Origin: an uncultured Pelagibacteraceae bacterium
Lineage (GTDB): Bacteria > Pseudomonadota > Alphaproteobacteria > Pelagibacterales > Pelagibacteraceae
Direction: 5' to 3'
DNA length: 64,000 nt
NCBI GenBank assembly: GCA_902598485.1
Contig: CACKBU010000001.1
Location: 1-64,000, forward strand
The translations under genes and the position numbers were made by a program. The notes beneath the pieces are model-generated. The model was not told where the DNA came from. It worked only from the letters and a program-made list of their open reading frames with translations, and searched no databases. Positions 28,271 to 36,186 of this stretch are shown here, in pieces (position 1 is the first letter of the stretch; each line of letters begins with the position of its first letter).

Positions 28271-28669
28271 TTATATTTTTAATGCTTTCGCAATAGTTCT
28301 TAAAGGTAAAAGCAAACATTCTTTCCTTGAAAGATTTTTTTTATCTAAAATTTCTTTAAAATCTTTCCAATGTTTTTCCATACTTACTTTTGCATCCTCA
28401 AAAAGTTGCTCACCAACTTTTATAAATTTTTTAACATCATCAACTTTTTTTTCCTTAATTTTTCTAGATAATAGACTGACTGATGCCTGACAATAAACAC
28501 ACGATTTACACTGGTAACCCATATCTTTTATAACATCTTCTTTGACAATTAAGCTTATTTCCATCTCATCACCACACAATGGATTTTTGTGTTTTGACTT
28601 ATGAGTATAGTTTTCAACAACTTTATTATTTTCAGTATGGGCGGCTATTTCTAAAATTCTTAAATCCAT
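28271..28669 (-). CDS. Iron-sulfur cluster scaffold, NifU/IscU-like
   Basis: 132 residues. IscU/SufU/NifU-N pattern: NPLCGDEMEI with C32, the second Cys block GYQCKSCVYCQAS (C54, C57, C60) and a late Cys in KECLLLPL. The middle block has three cysteines where standard scaffolds have one or two, which is unusual. First gene of the minus-strand unit leading through HPP and fdhD to formate dehydrogenase; the alpha and beta subunits together need many clusters, so a dedicated scaffold is a reasonable inference. Confidence 0.82.
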   Translation of the reverse strand: MDLRILEIAAHTENNKVVENYTHKSKHKNPLCGDEMEISLIVKEDVIKDMGYQCKSCVYCQASVSLLSRKIKEKKVDDVKKFIKVGEQLFEDAKVSMEKHWKDFKEILDKKNLSRKECLLLPLRTIAKALKI

Positions 28670-28711
28670 TTAATTTCTTTAATTCAACTTTGAATGTTTT
28701 ATATTTTATAG

Positions 28712-29320
28712 ATGGATCATAACAATATTTTAGGCACTGTGCTAGCAGGCGGTAAGTCACAAAGGTTTGGAGAAGATAAATCCCAAGTAAAGTTAGCTGG
28801 TAAATTGTTAATTGATCACATGTTGACTAAAATTATTGATGAATTCAAAGAACTCTTAATAGTATCAAATAATAAAATTAATTTTCATAACTCAGAAAAA
28901 ATTTCAATAATCGAAGATTATGAAAAAGGTCTTGGTCCGTTAGGTGGAGTTTTTTCAGCTATGAAATGGATAAAAGAAAATCAAAAAGACTACAAATGGA
29001 TAGCAACTTTCCCTGTTGATACACCCTTTTTTAAGAGACAAATATTAAAAGATTTTATTCAAAATATTAATTTCAATGAAAGTGATTTATTTTTTATTAA
29101 GTCAAACAACACACGACATAATATATTTGGCTTATGGTCGATTAATTTATTAGATAAGTTAGAGAAGGATCTAAAAAATGGAGAAAGAAAAGTAGAGTTG
29201 TGGGCTAATAATACTGGGGTAAAAATAATTAATATGGAGTTTTCAAATAATGATCCTTTCTTTAATATAAATACAAAAGAAGATTTAAAAAAAGCTGAAG
29301 AAATACTCAAAAATGATTAG
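28712..29320 (+). CDS. mobA: Molybdenum cofactor guanylyltransferase
   Basis: 202 residues. Attaches GMP to Mo-molybdopterin to make the MGD form used by formate dehydrogenase. N-terminal nucleotide motif VLAGGKSQRFGEDKS, then GPLGGVFSAMKW and FPVDTPFF with the metal-binding Asp. Divergent from the IscU-like gene with 42 bases between starts, so one spacer probably carries both promoters. Overlaps moeA by 8 bases. Confidence 0.93.
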   Translation: MDHNNILGTVLAGGKSQRFGEDKSQVKLAGKLLIDHMLTKIIDEFKELLIVSNNKINFHNSEKISIIEDYEKGLGPLGGVFSAMKWIKENQKDYKWIATFPVDTPFFKRQILKDFIQNINFNESDLFFIKSNNTRHNIFGLWSINLLDKLEKDLKNGERKVELWANNTGVKIINMEFSNNDPFFNINTKEDLKKAEEILKND

Positions 29321-30557
29321 TTACGAAAAATCAAAAACAATTTTAAAAAAAGCCAAAATTAAAATTAAAGACGAAACTATAAAGAGTATAAATTCTCTAA
29401 ATAGAGTAGTTTCTACCAATATTTATTCTAATATAAATTATCCAGCAGGAGATAACGCTGCATTTGATGGTTATGCAATTAATTCAAAAGATACTAATGG
29501 ATTAAAAAAAAAATTACCAAAAAAATTTAAAATTATTGGTTCAATTGCTGCAGGAATGAAACCTTTTAAAAAAAAGATAAAAAAATTTGATACAACTGAA
29601 ATAATGACTGGAGGAATTATACCGAAGGGTTTCGATACAATTATTCCTATAGAACAAATAATTTTTGCTCCTAATAAAAAATATATTTTAATTGACCAAA
29701 AAATAAAAAAATTTGATCACGTTAGGTTTGCAGGTTCAGATTATAGAAAAGGAGAGGTTGTAATAAAAAAAAATACAATTGTTCAACCAAATCATATTTT
29801 AGCTTTTAAAAGTTTAGGAATAAAACAAATTAAAGTAAAAAAAAAAATTAATATATTATTTTTTTCAACTGGAAACGAAATATCAAACAAAGACAATATT
29901 CCAAATTGGATGGTAAGAAATTCTAACACACACTATATAAAAAACTTAAATCAAAATTTTTTATTTAATTTTAAAAGTGGCAGTATATTAAGAGACAATC
30001 ATCAAAATATTTTTAAACAAAAAATAAATAAATTAATTAAATCTAATGATGATATTATTATTACGTCAGGTGCAGTGTCTGCAGGTAAGTTTGATTTTAT
30101 ACCTGATGTTGTTAAAAAATTTAAGTTATCAAACTACTTTAAAAGTGCTGCAATAAGGCCTGGAAAACCAATAATGTTTGCAAAAATCAAAGGAAAAGAA
30201 AAGGCAATATTTGGACTCCCTGGAAATCCAATTTCTTCAGCTGCATGTTTTAGATTTTTTGTAATTCCATATATTTTAAATGCCTTAGGATTATCAGAAG
30301 AAAAACCAATTAAAGCTATTTTGACGAATGGATTTGATAAAAAAAAGAATTTCACAAGATTTGTAAAAAGCCAATTAAGCACAACTAAAAATGGAAAAAT
30401 AAATGTTGAAATTTTAAAAGGTCAAGAGTCTTTTAGAATTAAATCATTTGTAAAATCAAATATTTGGGTTTTGTTACCAGCAGGTAAATCAAAATTTAAA
30501 AAAGGGGATATCGTTGATTGTTTTTTCCCCAATCTTTCAAATCAAAATTTAGTTTAG
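29313..30557 (+). CDS. moeA: Molybdopterin molybdenumtransferase
   Basis: 414 residues. Inserts molybdate into adenylylated molybdopterin. Visible blocks: NYPAGDNAAFDGYAI, GSIAAGM, EIMTGGIIPKGFDTIIPIEQ, DYRKGEV, STGNEI, ITSGAVSAGKFDF, IRPGKPIMFAKI and FGLPGNPISSAACFRFFV. It is coupled to mobA. Very lysine-rich, as expected from the AT bias. Together with mobA and fdhD it provides the last cofactor steps for the formate dehydrogenase encoded nearby. Confidence 0.95.
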   Translation: MISYEKSKTILKKAKIKIKDETIKSINSLNRVVSTNIYSNINYPAGDNAAFDGYAINSKDTNGLKKKLPKKFKIIGSIAAGMKPFKKKIKKFDTTEIMTGGIIPKGFDTIIPIEQIIFAPNKKYILIDQKIKKFDHVRFAGSDYRKGEVVIKKNTIVQPNHILAFKSLGIKQIKVKKKINILFFSTGNEISNKDNIPNWMVRNSNTHYIKNLNQNFLFNFKSGSILRDNHQNIFKQKINKLIKSNDDIIITSGAVSAGKFDFIPDVVKKFKLSNYFKSAAIRPGKPIMFAKIKGKEKAIFGLPGNPISSAACFRFFVIPYILNALGLSEEKPIKAILTNGFDKKKNFTRFVKSQLSTTKNGKINVEILKGQESFRIKSFVKSNIWVLLPAGKSKFKKGDIVDCFFPNLSNQNLV

Positions 30558-30606
30558 AAACGTATTTTTGTTGTAGAAAATTCTATTTACAATTAGATTT
30601 CCGAAT

Positions 30607-31512
30607 ATGTTAGAGTTGAGAAATCCAAGAATTGCTATTCCTGTTGTACTTTTTGCTGGTCTGTTATGGTCGTTTGGCCCATTAGTAGTTCGATACATGG
30701 ATAATCCTCAATTGGTACCTTGGCAGTATATTTTTGGTAGAGGTTTAACAATTTTTATCTTATTAAATCTTTATTTATTTTTCGAAGAAGGAAAAAATTT
30801 TTACAAAAACTATTATAAAATAGGTTTATCTGGAGTGATCGGTGGATCTGGATTGGGGATCGCTATGATTACATTTATTTATTCAATTACAAACACTAGT
30901 GCAGCAGTTACTTTGCTTTGTTTAGCAGCAATGCCTTTTTTTACAGCATTATTGGCATTTTTATTTTTAAGAGAAAAAATTTCTCTCAATGTCTGGATAT
31001 CAATAATAATTGCAACAGTCGGTATCATTATTATGGCACTTGGAAACACTGGTGAAAAATCATTAATTGGTTTTGTGTTTGGTTTAACTTCCTCAATTGG
31101 TTTCTCAGTTTTTTCTGTAACTCTAAGATGGAGAAAAGAAACACCAAAATTTACAACTGTAGCTTTTGCTGGTTTCTTTTGTTTTGTTTTTGCAACAATT
31201 ATGATTTTATCAAACAACTTAGTTTTCTTTTCATCTAGCTATAATGGAACTTTGTTTTCTTTGCATGGTACACTAGTTTGTTTTGGTTTAATTTTATATT
31301 CAATTGGGTCTAAAGCGATACCAGCAGCAGAATTGACTCTATTATCTTTAACTGAAGTTGTAGGAGGAATTTTTTGGGTTTGGCTGCCATTATTTGGAAT
31401 TAATGAAGTACCATCCGCAAATACTATAATCGGTGGGTTTTTTCTGTTTGTATCTATATTTTATTACAGTTTAATAATGAGATGGAACAAAAGATACATA
31501 GCATTAAACTAA
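30607..31512 (+). CDS. EamA-family (DMT superfamily) permease
   Basis: 301 residues, ten predicted spans in two EamA repeats (LLWSFGPLVVRYM at the start, LTEVVGGIFWVWLPLF in the second repeat). It precedes the creatinase gene by one base and so is almost certainly co-transcribed with creatinase and glycine amidinotransferase. By association it is a candidate importer or exporter of creatine, guanidinoacetate, sarcosine or a related zwitterion; sequence does not specify a substrate. Confidence 0.85.
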   Translation: MLELRNPRIAIPVVLFAGLLWSFGPLVVRYMDNPQLVPWQYIFGRGLTIFILLNLYLFFEEGKNFYKNYYKIGLSGVIGGSGLGIAMITFIYSITNTSAAVTLLCLAAMPFFTALLAFLFLREKISLNVWISIIIATVGIIIMALGNTGEKSLIGFVFGLTSSIGFSVFSVTLRWRKETPKFTTVAFAGFFCFVFATIMILSNNLVFFSSSYNGTLFSLHGTLVCFGLILYSIGSKAIPAAELTLLSLTEVVGGIFWVWLPLFGINEVPSANTIIGGFFLFVSIFYYSLIMRWNKRYIALN

Positions 31513-31513
31513 T

Positions 31514-32731
31514 ATGGAACGGCCAGATTTTTTTGAACTTAAAAACGGTGAAAAAGTAAAATTACCATTTACAGATAAAGAATATAACGATCGAGTAAGT
31601 AAACTTAGATCAGTGATGGACCAAAATGGTCTTGATATGGTTATCTTAACCTCAATGCATAACGTTGCATATTACACAGGTTTTATTTATTGTTCTTTTG
31701 GTAGACCATACGGATGTGTGATCACTCAAAATAAAATCTCAACAATTTCAGCTAACATTGATGCAAGTCAACCATGGCGTAGATCTCATTGTGATAACGT
31801 AATTTATACTGATTGGAAAAGAGATAATTTTTTAAGAGCCATTGTTTCAATTATTGGAAGAGATGAGCCTCCAAAAAATATTGGAATTGAAAATGATCAT
31901 GTCACATTAGATATGCGAGAAAAAATAGGTTCTATTTTTACTTTCTCAGTATTTAGTGATGTTTCAAAAGATTTAATGAAACTTAGAATGATTAAATCGA
32001 ACGAAGAAATTGAGATCATTAGAAATGGTGCAAGAATTGCAGACATTGGTGGTGAAGAAATAGTTAAAAATATAAGAGAAGATAATACGGAGATCGAAGT
32101 AGCAATTGCAGCTAGAGATAGAATGGAAAGAGAGATTGTTAAAAGCTATCCTGGTGCTGAATATATGGACACTTGGGTATGGTTTCAATCGGGTATCAAT
32201 ACAGACGGAGCTCACAATCCAAAGACTAATAGAAAATTAGTCAAAGGAGATATTTTATCTTTAAATACTTTTCCAATGATCTCAGGTTACTACACTGCAC
32301 TAGAAAGAACTTTATTTTTAGATCATGCCGATGATGCTTCTCTTAAAGCTTGGGAGGCAAACGTAAAAGTACATAAGCGAGGATTAGAATTAATTAAACC
32401 AGGTGTTAAATGTTCTGATATTTGTCATGAGTTAAATGAATTGTTTGCTGAGCTTGGTTACCTTCAGTATCGAACATTTGGTTACGGACATTCATTTGGT
32501 ATGCTTTCACACTTTTATGGAAGAGAAGCTGGTTTAGAATTAAGAGAAGATATTGATACTGTTCTTGAAGAAAATATGGTGGTGTCTATGGAGCCAATGA
32601 TCATGATCCCAGAAGGTAATCCTGGTGCAGGTGGATATAGAGAACATGATATTTTGGTAATAGGCAAAGATGGAGTAGAAAATATTACAAAATTTCCTTT
32701 CGGCCCTGAGCATAATATTATAAAAAACTAA
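31514..32731 (+). CDS. Creatinase (creatine amidinohydrolase) family, M24 fold
   Basis: 405 residues, the length of Pseudomonas putida creatinase, and similar to it throughout by memory: YCSFGRPYG, ANIDASQPWRR, MDTWVWFQSGINTDGAHNP, YYTALERTLFLDH, RTFGYGHSFG and GAGGYREHDIL. H234, E264 and E360 match the creatinase active-site residues H232, E262 and E358 with a constant offset of two. The reaction would be creatine to sarcosine plus urea. The five metal ligands of aminopeptidases of this fold are not all present, which argues against a peptidase. A guanidinoacetate hydrolase activity is the main alternative because of the next gene. Confidence 0.88.
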   Translation: MERPDFFELKNGEKVKLPFTDKEYNDRVSKLRSVMDQNGLDMVILTSMHNVAYYTGFIYCSFGRPYGCVITQNKISTISANIDASQPWRRSHCDNVIYTDWKRDNFLRAIVSIIGRDEPPKNIGIENDHVTLDMREKIGSIFTFSVFSDVSKDLMKLRMIKSNEEIEIIRNGARIADIGGEEIVKNIREDNTEIEVAIAARDRMEREIVKSYPGAEYMDTWVWFQSGINTDGAHNPKTNRKLVKGDILSLNTFPMISGYYTALERTLFLDHADDASLKAWEANVKVHKRGLELIKPGVKCSDICHELNELFAELGYLQYRTFGYGHSFGMLSHFYGREAGLELREDIDTVLEENMVVSMEPMIMIPEGNPGAGGYREHDILVIGKDGVENITKFPFGPEHNIIKN

Positions 32732-32736
32732 TCTTT

Positions 32737-33852
32737 ATGAGTGAGAATAAAACTATTGTTAATAGTTGGAATGAGTGGGATCCATTAAAACATGTAATTG
32801 TTGGAAGAGCGGATGGTACTTGTATACCAGCACCAGAGCCTGCATTAGATGCAAAAGTTCCAGAAGACAGTGATATGCGAGGTCAGTTTGGTCCAAGAAC
32901 AAAAGATACTGTCGATAAAGCAAATGAATTATTAGATAACTTTTCAAATATGCTTCAAAAAAGAGGTATTAAAGTTGATCGACCAACACCAATAGATTTT
33001 AATCAAAAAACATCTACACCTGATTGGGAAGCAGAAACCATGTTTGGCTGCATGCCTCCAAGAGATGTTTTGTTAACTGTGGGTAATGAAATCTTAGAAG
33101 CTACAATGAGTTACCGATGTCGTTGGTTTGAATATTTATGTTACCGACCACTTTTAAAAGATTATTATAATCAAGACCCTAACATGAGACACGAGTCTGC
33201 TCCAAAGCCAAGACTAACAGATGCAGATTACAGAAAAGATTATTTATCAGATAAAATTGGTGTTCAAAAAAGATTAGAGTGGACTGAAAAAAAATATTTT
33301 GTAACCACTGAAGAAGAGCCATTGTTTGATGCAGCAGACGTATTGAGATTTGGAAAAGATTTAGTTGTTCAACATGGTTTTACAACAAATTTAAAAGGAA
33401 TTGATTGGCTAAAAAGACATTATAAAGATCACAGAGTTCATGCAGTTAACTTCCCAGGTGATCCTTATCCAATTCACATTGATGCAACTTTTACACCAAT
33501 AAAGGAGGGTTTAATTATTAATAACCCACAAAGAAGACTTCCTAAAGAACAAAGAAAATTATTTGAGGATAATGGTTGGGAAATAGTGGACAGCGCACAA
33601 CCAGCGCATAACGAACCACCACCATTATGTTATTCATCAACATGGCTATCAATGAATGTTTTAGTATTAGATCCTAAGACTGTATGTGTGGAAAAAAGTG
33701 AAACTTATCAAGCTGAACAATTGGATAAATTAGGAATGGAAGTTATACCAGTTGAACTTAGAGATGCATATGCTTTTGGAGGAGGCCTTCATTGCTGTAC
33801 AGCTGATGTGTACCGAGAAGGTGAGCTCAAAGATTATTTTCCAAAACAATAA
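32737..33852 (+). CDS. Glycine amidinotransferase (AGAT) family
   Basis: 371 residues. Closely resembles animal and bacterial arginine:glycine amidinotransferase: NEWDPLKHVIVGRADG at the N-terminus, CMPPRDVLLTVGNEILEA, FVTTEEEPLFDAADVLRFG, PIHIDATFTPI, STWLSMNVLVLD and FGGGLHCCTADVYREG. The catalytic triad maps to D198, H248 and C353. The family moves an amidino group from arginine to glycine, giving guanidinoacetate and ornithine, reversibly. It follows the creatinase gene by 5 bases. Other acceptors (lysine, inosamines) are known for relatives and cannot be excluded. Confidence 0.88.
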   Translation: MSENKTIVNSWNEWDPLKHVIVGRADGTCIPAPEPALDAKVPEDSDMRGQFGPRTKDTVDKANELLDNFSNMLQKRGIKVDRPTPIDFNQKTSTPDWEAETMFGCMPPRDVLLTVGNEILEATMSYRCRWFEYLCYRPLLKDYYNQDPNMRHESAPKPRLTDADYRKDYLSDKIGVQKRLEWTEKKYFVTTEEEPLFDAADVLRFGKDLVVQHGFTTNLKGIDWLKRHYKDHRVHAVNFPGDPYPIHIDATFTPIKEGLIINNPQRRLPKEQRKLFEDNGWEIVDSAQPAHNEPPPLCYSSTWLSMNVLVLDPKTVCVEKSETYQAEQLDKLGMEVIPVELRDAYAFGGGLHCCTADVYREGELKDYFPKQ

Positions 33853-33869
33853 TTTATTTGAAAATAAGA

Positions 33870-34097
33870 TTAACTTGGATTTTGTTTTAAAAATTCAATG
33901 TACTTAATTACATCATCATATTTTTCATCAGGAATATCTTTATAGCTAGCATTGAATTTGCTTTTCACACAAATAGCGACATGAGCATATGGGTTTCTTC
34001 CTTTAGGATGATTTGGGTGATCAGGTAATTGACCCACCAAATAATCGCCAGCATCCTGAATAATTTTCCAGAGTTTACTTGCGTTTTCTTTGTTCAT
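33870..34097 (-). CDS. Small conserved protein with an ORF6C-like C-terminal motif
   Basis: 75 residues, hydrophilic. The second half (NPYAHVAICVKSKFNASYKDIPDEKYDDVIKYI) resembles the short helical ORF6C/BRO-type segment SYKDIP...Y...I found at the end of some phage regulators; this is pattern memory, not a search result. No DNA-binding N-terminal domain accompanies it. It opens the accessory stretch that runs to about 43.4 kb. Function unknown. Confidence 0.6.
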   Translation of the reverse strand: MNKENASKLWKIIQDAGDYLVGQLPDHPNHPKGRNPYAHVAICVKSKFNASYKDIPDEKYDDVIKYIEFLKQNPS

Positions 34098-34177
34098 TCA
34101 ATCAATTAATATTTTGAGTATTGCTGCTCCTAAAATAATAATTTAAGCATAAACCCACTTTGGTAATTTTTTTCTAC

Positions 34178-34918
34178 TCATTTTTTTTCTATCTTAGATC
34201 TGATTTCATCACTCAATTTCTTTTTTTCATTGTACCATCTGCAATTATCACAATCTTGTCCAGATTTAGGATATTTATCAGAATCTAAACATGCTTTTAA
34301 ATCAACAAGAATATCTTCAATATAATCTGTTTTAAGTTTGTAAGATAACAAAGTAGTTTTGAAATTTACTTTTTTATCAAAAGTAGTTTGGCTTTGATCT
34401 GCAGCATTACAAATTAACCAATAGCCTGTATCATGGACCTTAAAATCATTAAGTTGTAATAGATAAGCATAGAAATCTAACTGTCTTAAATATCCTTTAT
34501 GATAATGTTTTGAAGATGTCGTGTAATCTTCAAGATTTTTGTTAGATGTTGCTTTGTAATCTAAAACAACAATTTCATCAGTATCTTTGTTAAGCCACAA
34601 GTCATCTAAAGCACCATAAATCTCAATACCTGTTTTTTTAGAAGTTGCTCTTACACCACTAAAGTTGTGTCTGTATTTTCTTAATGTTTCTTCATCTAGG
34701 CCGTTATAAGGAACAAAGTTTAATTTATATTCCTCAAATATAGGATGTGGTTTTCCTTCTGCTCTCAGCTTATCGAATTCTTCTTTTAGCAGTGCATCTA
34801 CCCTTGAATTGATTGGAAATCCTGGTGTGCTTGGTGGTTTAATTTTGTGTTTTTCTAAAAGATAAAAGCAAAGAGGGCATTTAATAAAACTATCCCATTT
34901 AGATCTACTAATTTTCAT
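34178..34918 (-). CDS. PD-(D/E)XK superfamily nuclease, RecB/Cas4-like, single domain
   Basis: 246 residues. Starts MKISRSKWDSFIKCPLCFYL, the 'S.S....C...F' entry of Cas4/AddB-type nucleases. Active-site blocks are YGALDDLW (Asp) and IVVLDYKATS (D-x-K), then QLDFYAYLL (motif with Gln and Tyr). Cysteines near the N-terminus (CPLC) and the C-terminus (CDNCRWY) could hold an iron-sulfur or zinc site. No cas genes or repeat array are nearby, so it is not a CRISPR Cas4. Stand-alone, with a 125-base spacer to the next gene; role in DNA repair or defence is inferred. Confidence 0.78.
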   Translation of the reverse strand: MKISRSKWDSFIKCPLCFYLLEKHKIKPPSTPGFPINSRVDALLKEEFDKLRAEGKPHPIFEEYKLNFVPYNGLDEETLRKYRHNFSGVRATSKKTGIEIYGALDDLWLNKDTDEIVVLDYKATSNKNLEDYTTSSKHYHKGYLRQLDFYAYLLQLNDFKVHDTGYWLICNAADQSQTTFDKKVNFKTTLLSYKLKTDYIEDILVDLKACLDSDKYPKSGQDCDNCRWYNEKKKLSDEIRSKIEKK

Positions 34919-35043
34919 ATTTCTTTAATTTTATATCTAACACTAATTTACTTTTATTCTTCTTTATAATATAATGAAATTGTCCGTGATTTAGAAATAA
35001 CTCTACTTGCTTCGGACATTAAACATTAACGCTAAAGGAGCAT

Positions 35044-35277
35044 ATGAAATATAAAATCAAAAAAGCAAAGAAAGACGACCCAATTTACAAAAAAGGGTTT
35101 ACCATTAGTTCTATTAAGGACTACTTCCAATCAAAGAAAGATAGAGGGTTTAAGCCTTTATTCTTTGAAAAAATAGGGGATAAAAACTCTTCCCGAGACG
35201 AAAAACTTCAAAATCTAATCAAAGTATTAAAGGCAAATGGTTGGAAAATTAAAGGAGGACCTGATGGCAACAATTAA
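35044..35277 (+). CDS. Small basic orphan protein, atypical codon use
   Basis: 77 residues, strongly basic at the N-terminus, with no recognised domain. It has a textbook SD sequence (AAAGGAG ending at 35040) and more GAC, CCC and AGG codons than its neighbours, which suggests acquisition, perhaps from a phage. A 6-bp inverted repeat (TGTCCG at 34981-34986, CGGACA at 35013-35018) lies in the leader. Its last 14 bases overlap the next gene, whose SD it contains. Confidence 0.6.
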   Translation: MKYKIKKAKKDDPIYKKGFTISSIKDYFQSKKDRGFKPLFFEKIGDKNSSRDEKLQNLIKVLKANGWKIKGGPDGNN

Positions 35278-35434
35278 AGAGCTATATGATCTTTGTAAAA
35301 AGAAACTGGAAGCAGGTGAAAAATTAGGTTTTCTTCTAAAAGCTTTTGTTGAAGAATATGAAAATGAGGATAAAGAGCAAACCACTAAAGAGGTCAGTGT
35401 AACGTTTATGAAGAAAAAAAACTCAATAAGCTAA
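35264..35434 (+). CDS. Small acidic/helical orphan protein
   Basis: 56 residues from the ATG at 35264 (MATIKELYDLCKK...). This start is chosen because AAAGGAGG sits just upstream, within the previous gene; a longer frame from 35237 would place that SD inside the coding region. Predicted almost fully helical, with an acidic middle (YENEDKEQ). Overlaps the preceding orphan gene by 14 bases and is probably translationally coupled to it. No family recognised. Confidence 0.55.
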   Translation: MATIKELYDLCKKKLEAGEKLGFLLKAFVEEYENEDKEQTTKEVSVTFMKKKNSIS

Positions 35435-35444
35435 ATTGAATATC

Positions 35445-35467
35445 CTGACCCTTTTTGATAGGGTCAG
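35445..35467 (+). promoter_or_regulatory. Hairpin covering the ribosome-binding region of the gene at 35470
   Basis: CTGACCCT (35445-35452) pairs perfectly with AGGGTCAG (35460-35467) around a seven-base T-rich loop. The AGGG that could act as SD for the ATG at 35470 is inside the 3' arm. No T run follows, so it is a poor terminator; it looks more like a structure limiting translation. Confidence 0.5.
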
Positions 35468-35469
35468 CT

Positions 35470-35637
35470 ATGGTTGAAAACTGGCAAATAGTATTAGCAA
35501 TTATCATAGTTGGCCTATCAATCGTAATGCCAATTTATTATTCACACCAAAAGAAGAAGAAAGCTCAGCAAGAAGAACTTAATAAAATAAAAATTTATGG
35601 TGAGAAAATTAATGAACAAACAAGAAACAAGAATTAA
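35470..35637 (+). CDS. Small single-span membrane protein
   Basis: 55 residues from the ATG at 35470; an upstream in-frame start at 35455 would lie in the hairpin loop. One hydrophobic span (WQIVLAIIIVGLSIVMPIYY) near the N-terminus, then a lysine-rich cytoplasmic tail (HQKKKKAQQEEL). Topology resembles many tiny membrane-anchored proteins. Function unknown. Confidence 0.5.
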   Translation: MVENWQIVLAIIIVGLSIVMPIYYSHQKKKKAQQEELNKIKIYGEKINEQTRNKN

Positions 35638-35722
35638 TTTTTTATTTCAATAAGTTTTACAAAACATATTTAAAACAAGTTTGTAGCAAATTTTAAACAA
35701 ACAGATGTTATTTAATTAAAAT

Positions 35723-35998
35723 ATGAAAAATTCAGAAATTATTGAAATTTCAAACAAAATGTCTCCAGAAATAAAATTTTCAATAGACTCTGTTAGATTA
35801 TTAGCACCAAAATTACTTAATTATTCAGAAAGTAAGAGGGATTTTATTATATTATTTGAGCTATCTAAGTTTCATGCAACAAGAAATCAGATACTAGCAA
35901 TTATTAAAAAAGATATCAAAGTAACTGAAAAGTTAAAAGAATTAATAAAAAAAAAGACAAATAAAACTATCTTAGAAAAAATTAAATATTATCAATGA
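35723..35998 (+). CDS. Hypothetical helical protein
   Basis: 91 residues, predicted mostly alpha-helical with a lysine-rich end (ELIKKKTNKTILEKIKYYQ). No domain recognised and no SD sequence; AT-rich codon use like the host genome, unlike the small genes just before. Its last four bases overlap the following membrane gene (ATGA), so the two are probably co-expressed. Confidence 0.5.
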   Translation: MKNSEIIEISNKMSPEIKFSIDSVRLLAPKLLNYSESKRDFIILFELSKFHATRNQILAIIKKDIKVTEKLKELIKKKTNKTILEKIKYYQ

Positions 35999-36186
35999 TC
36001 GATTACTTATTTTATTTATGTGTTGATATCTTAGTATGGCTTGCCGAACTAACTGGCACTACTTATGAATTAATAAACATAATAATTTTTGTAATTGGTT
36101 ATCCATTATTCGTAATTTTGTTGTTATTTATTATTTATTTTCAGTATAAAAAAATTAAAAAAATGGAAAATAAATTTGATTTATGA
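35995..36186 (+). CDS. Small two-span membrane protein
   Basis: 63 residues. Two hydrophobic segments (LFYLCVDILVWLAEL and NIIIFVIGYPLFVILLLFIIYF) and a short basic tail (QYKKIKKMENK). Overlaps the upstream hypothetical gene by four bases. No family recognised; gene pair may form a small membrane module. Confidence 0.5.
   Translation: MIDYLFYLCVDILVWLAELTGTTYELINIIIFVIGYPLFVILLLFIIYFQYKKIKKMENKFDL

Noticed and set aside
31514-32731. DMSP lyase DddP or Xaa-Pro aminopeptidase as identity of the M24 protein
   Set aside because: DddP belongs to the same fold, but the GINTDGAHNP, YYTALERTLFLDH and SFGRPYG blocks and the constant offset of catalytic residues fit creatinase much better.
34178-34918. 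Cas4 of a CRISPR system
   Set aside because: No direct-repeat array and no other cas gene anywhere in the window.
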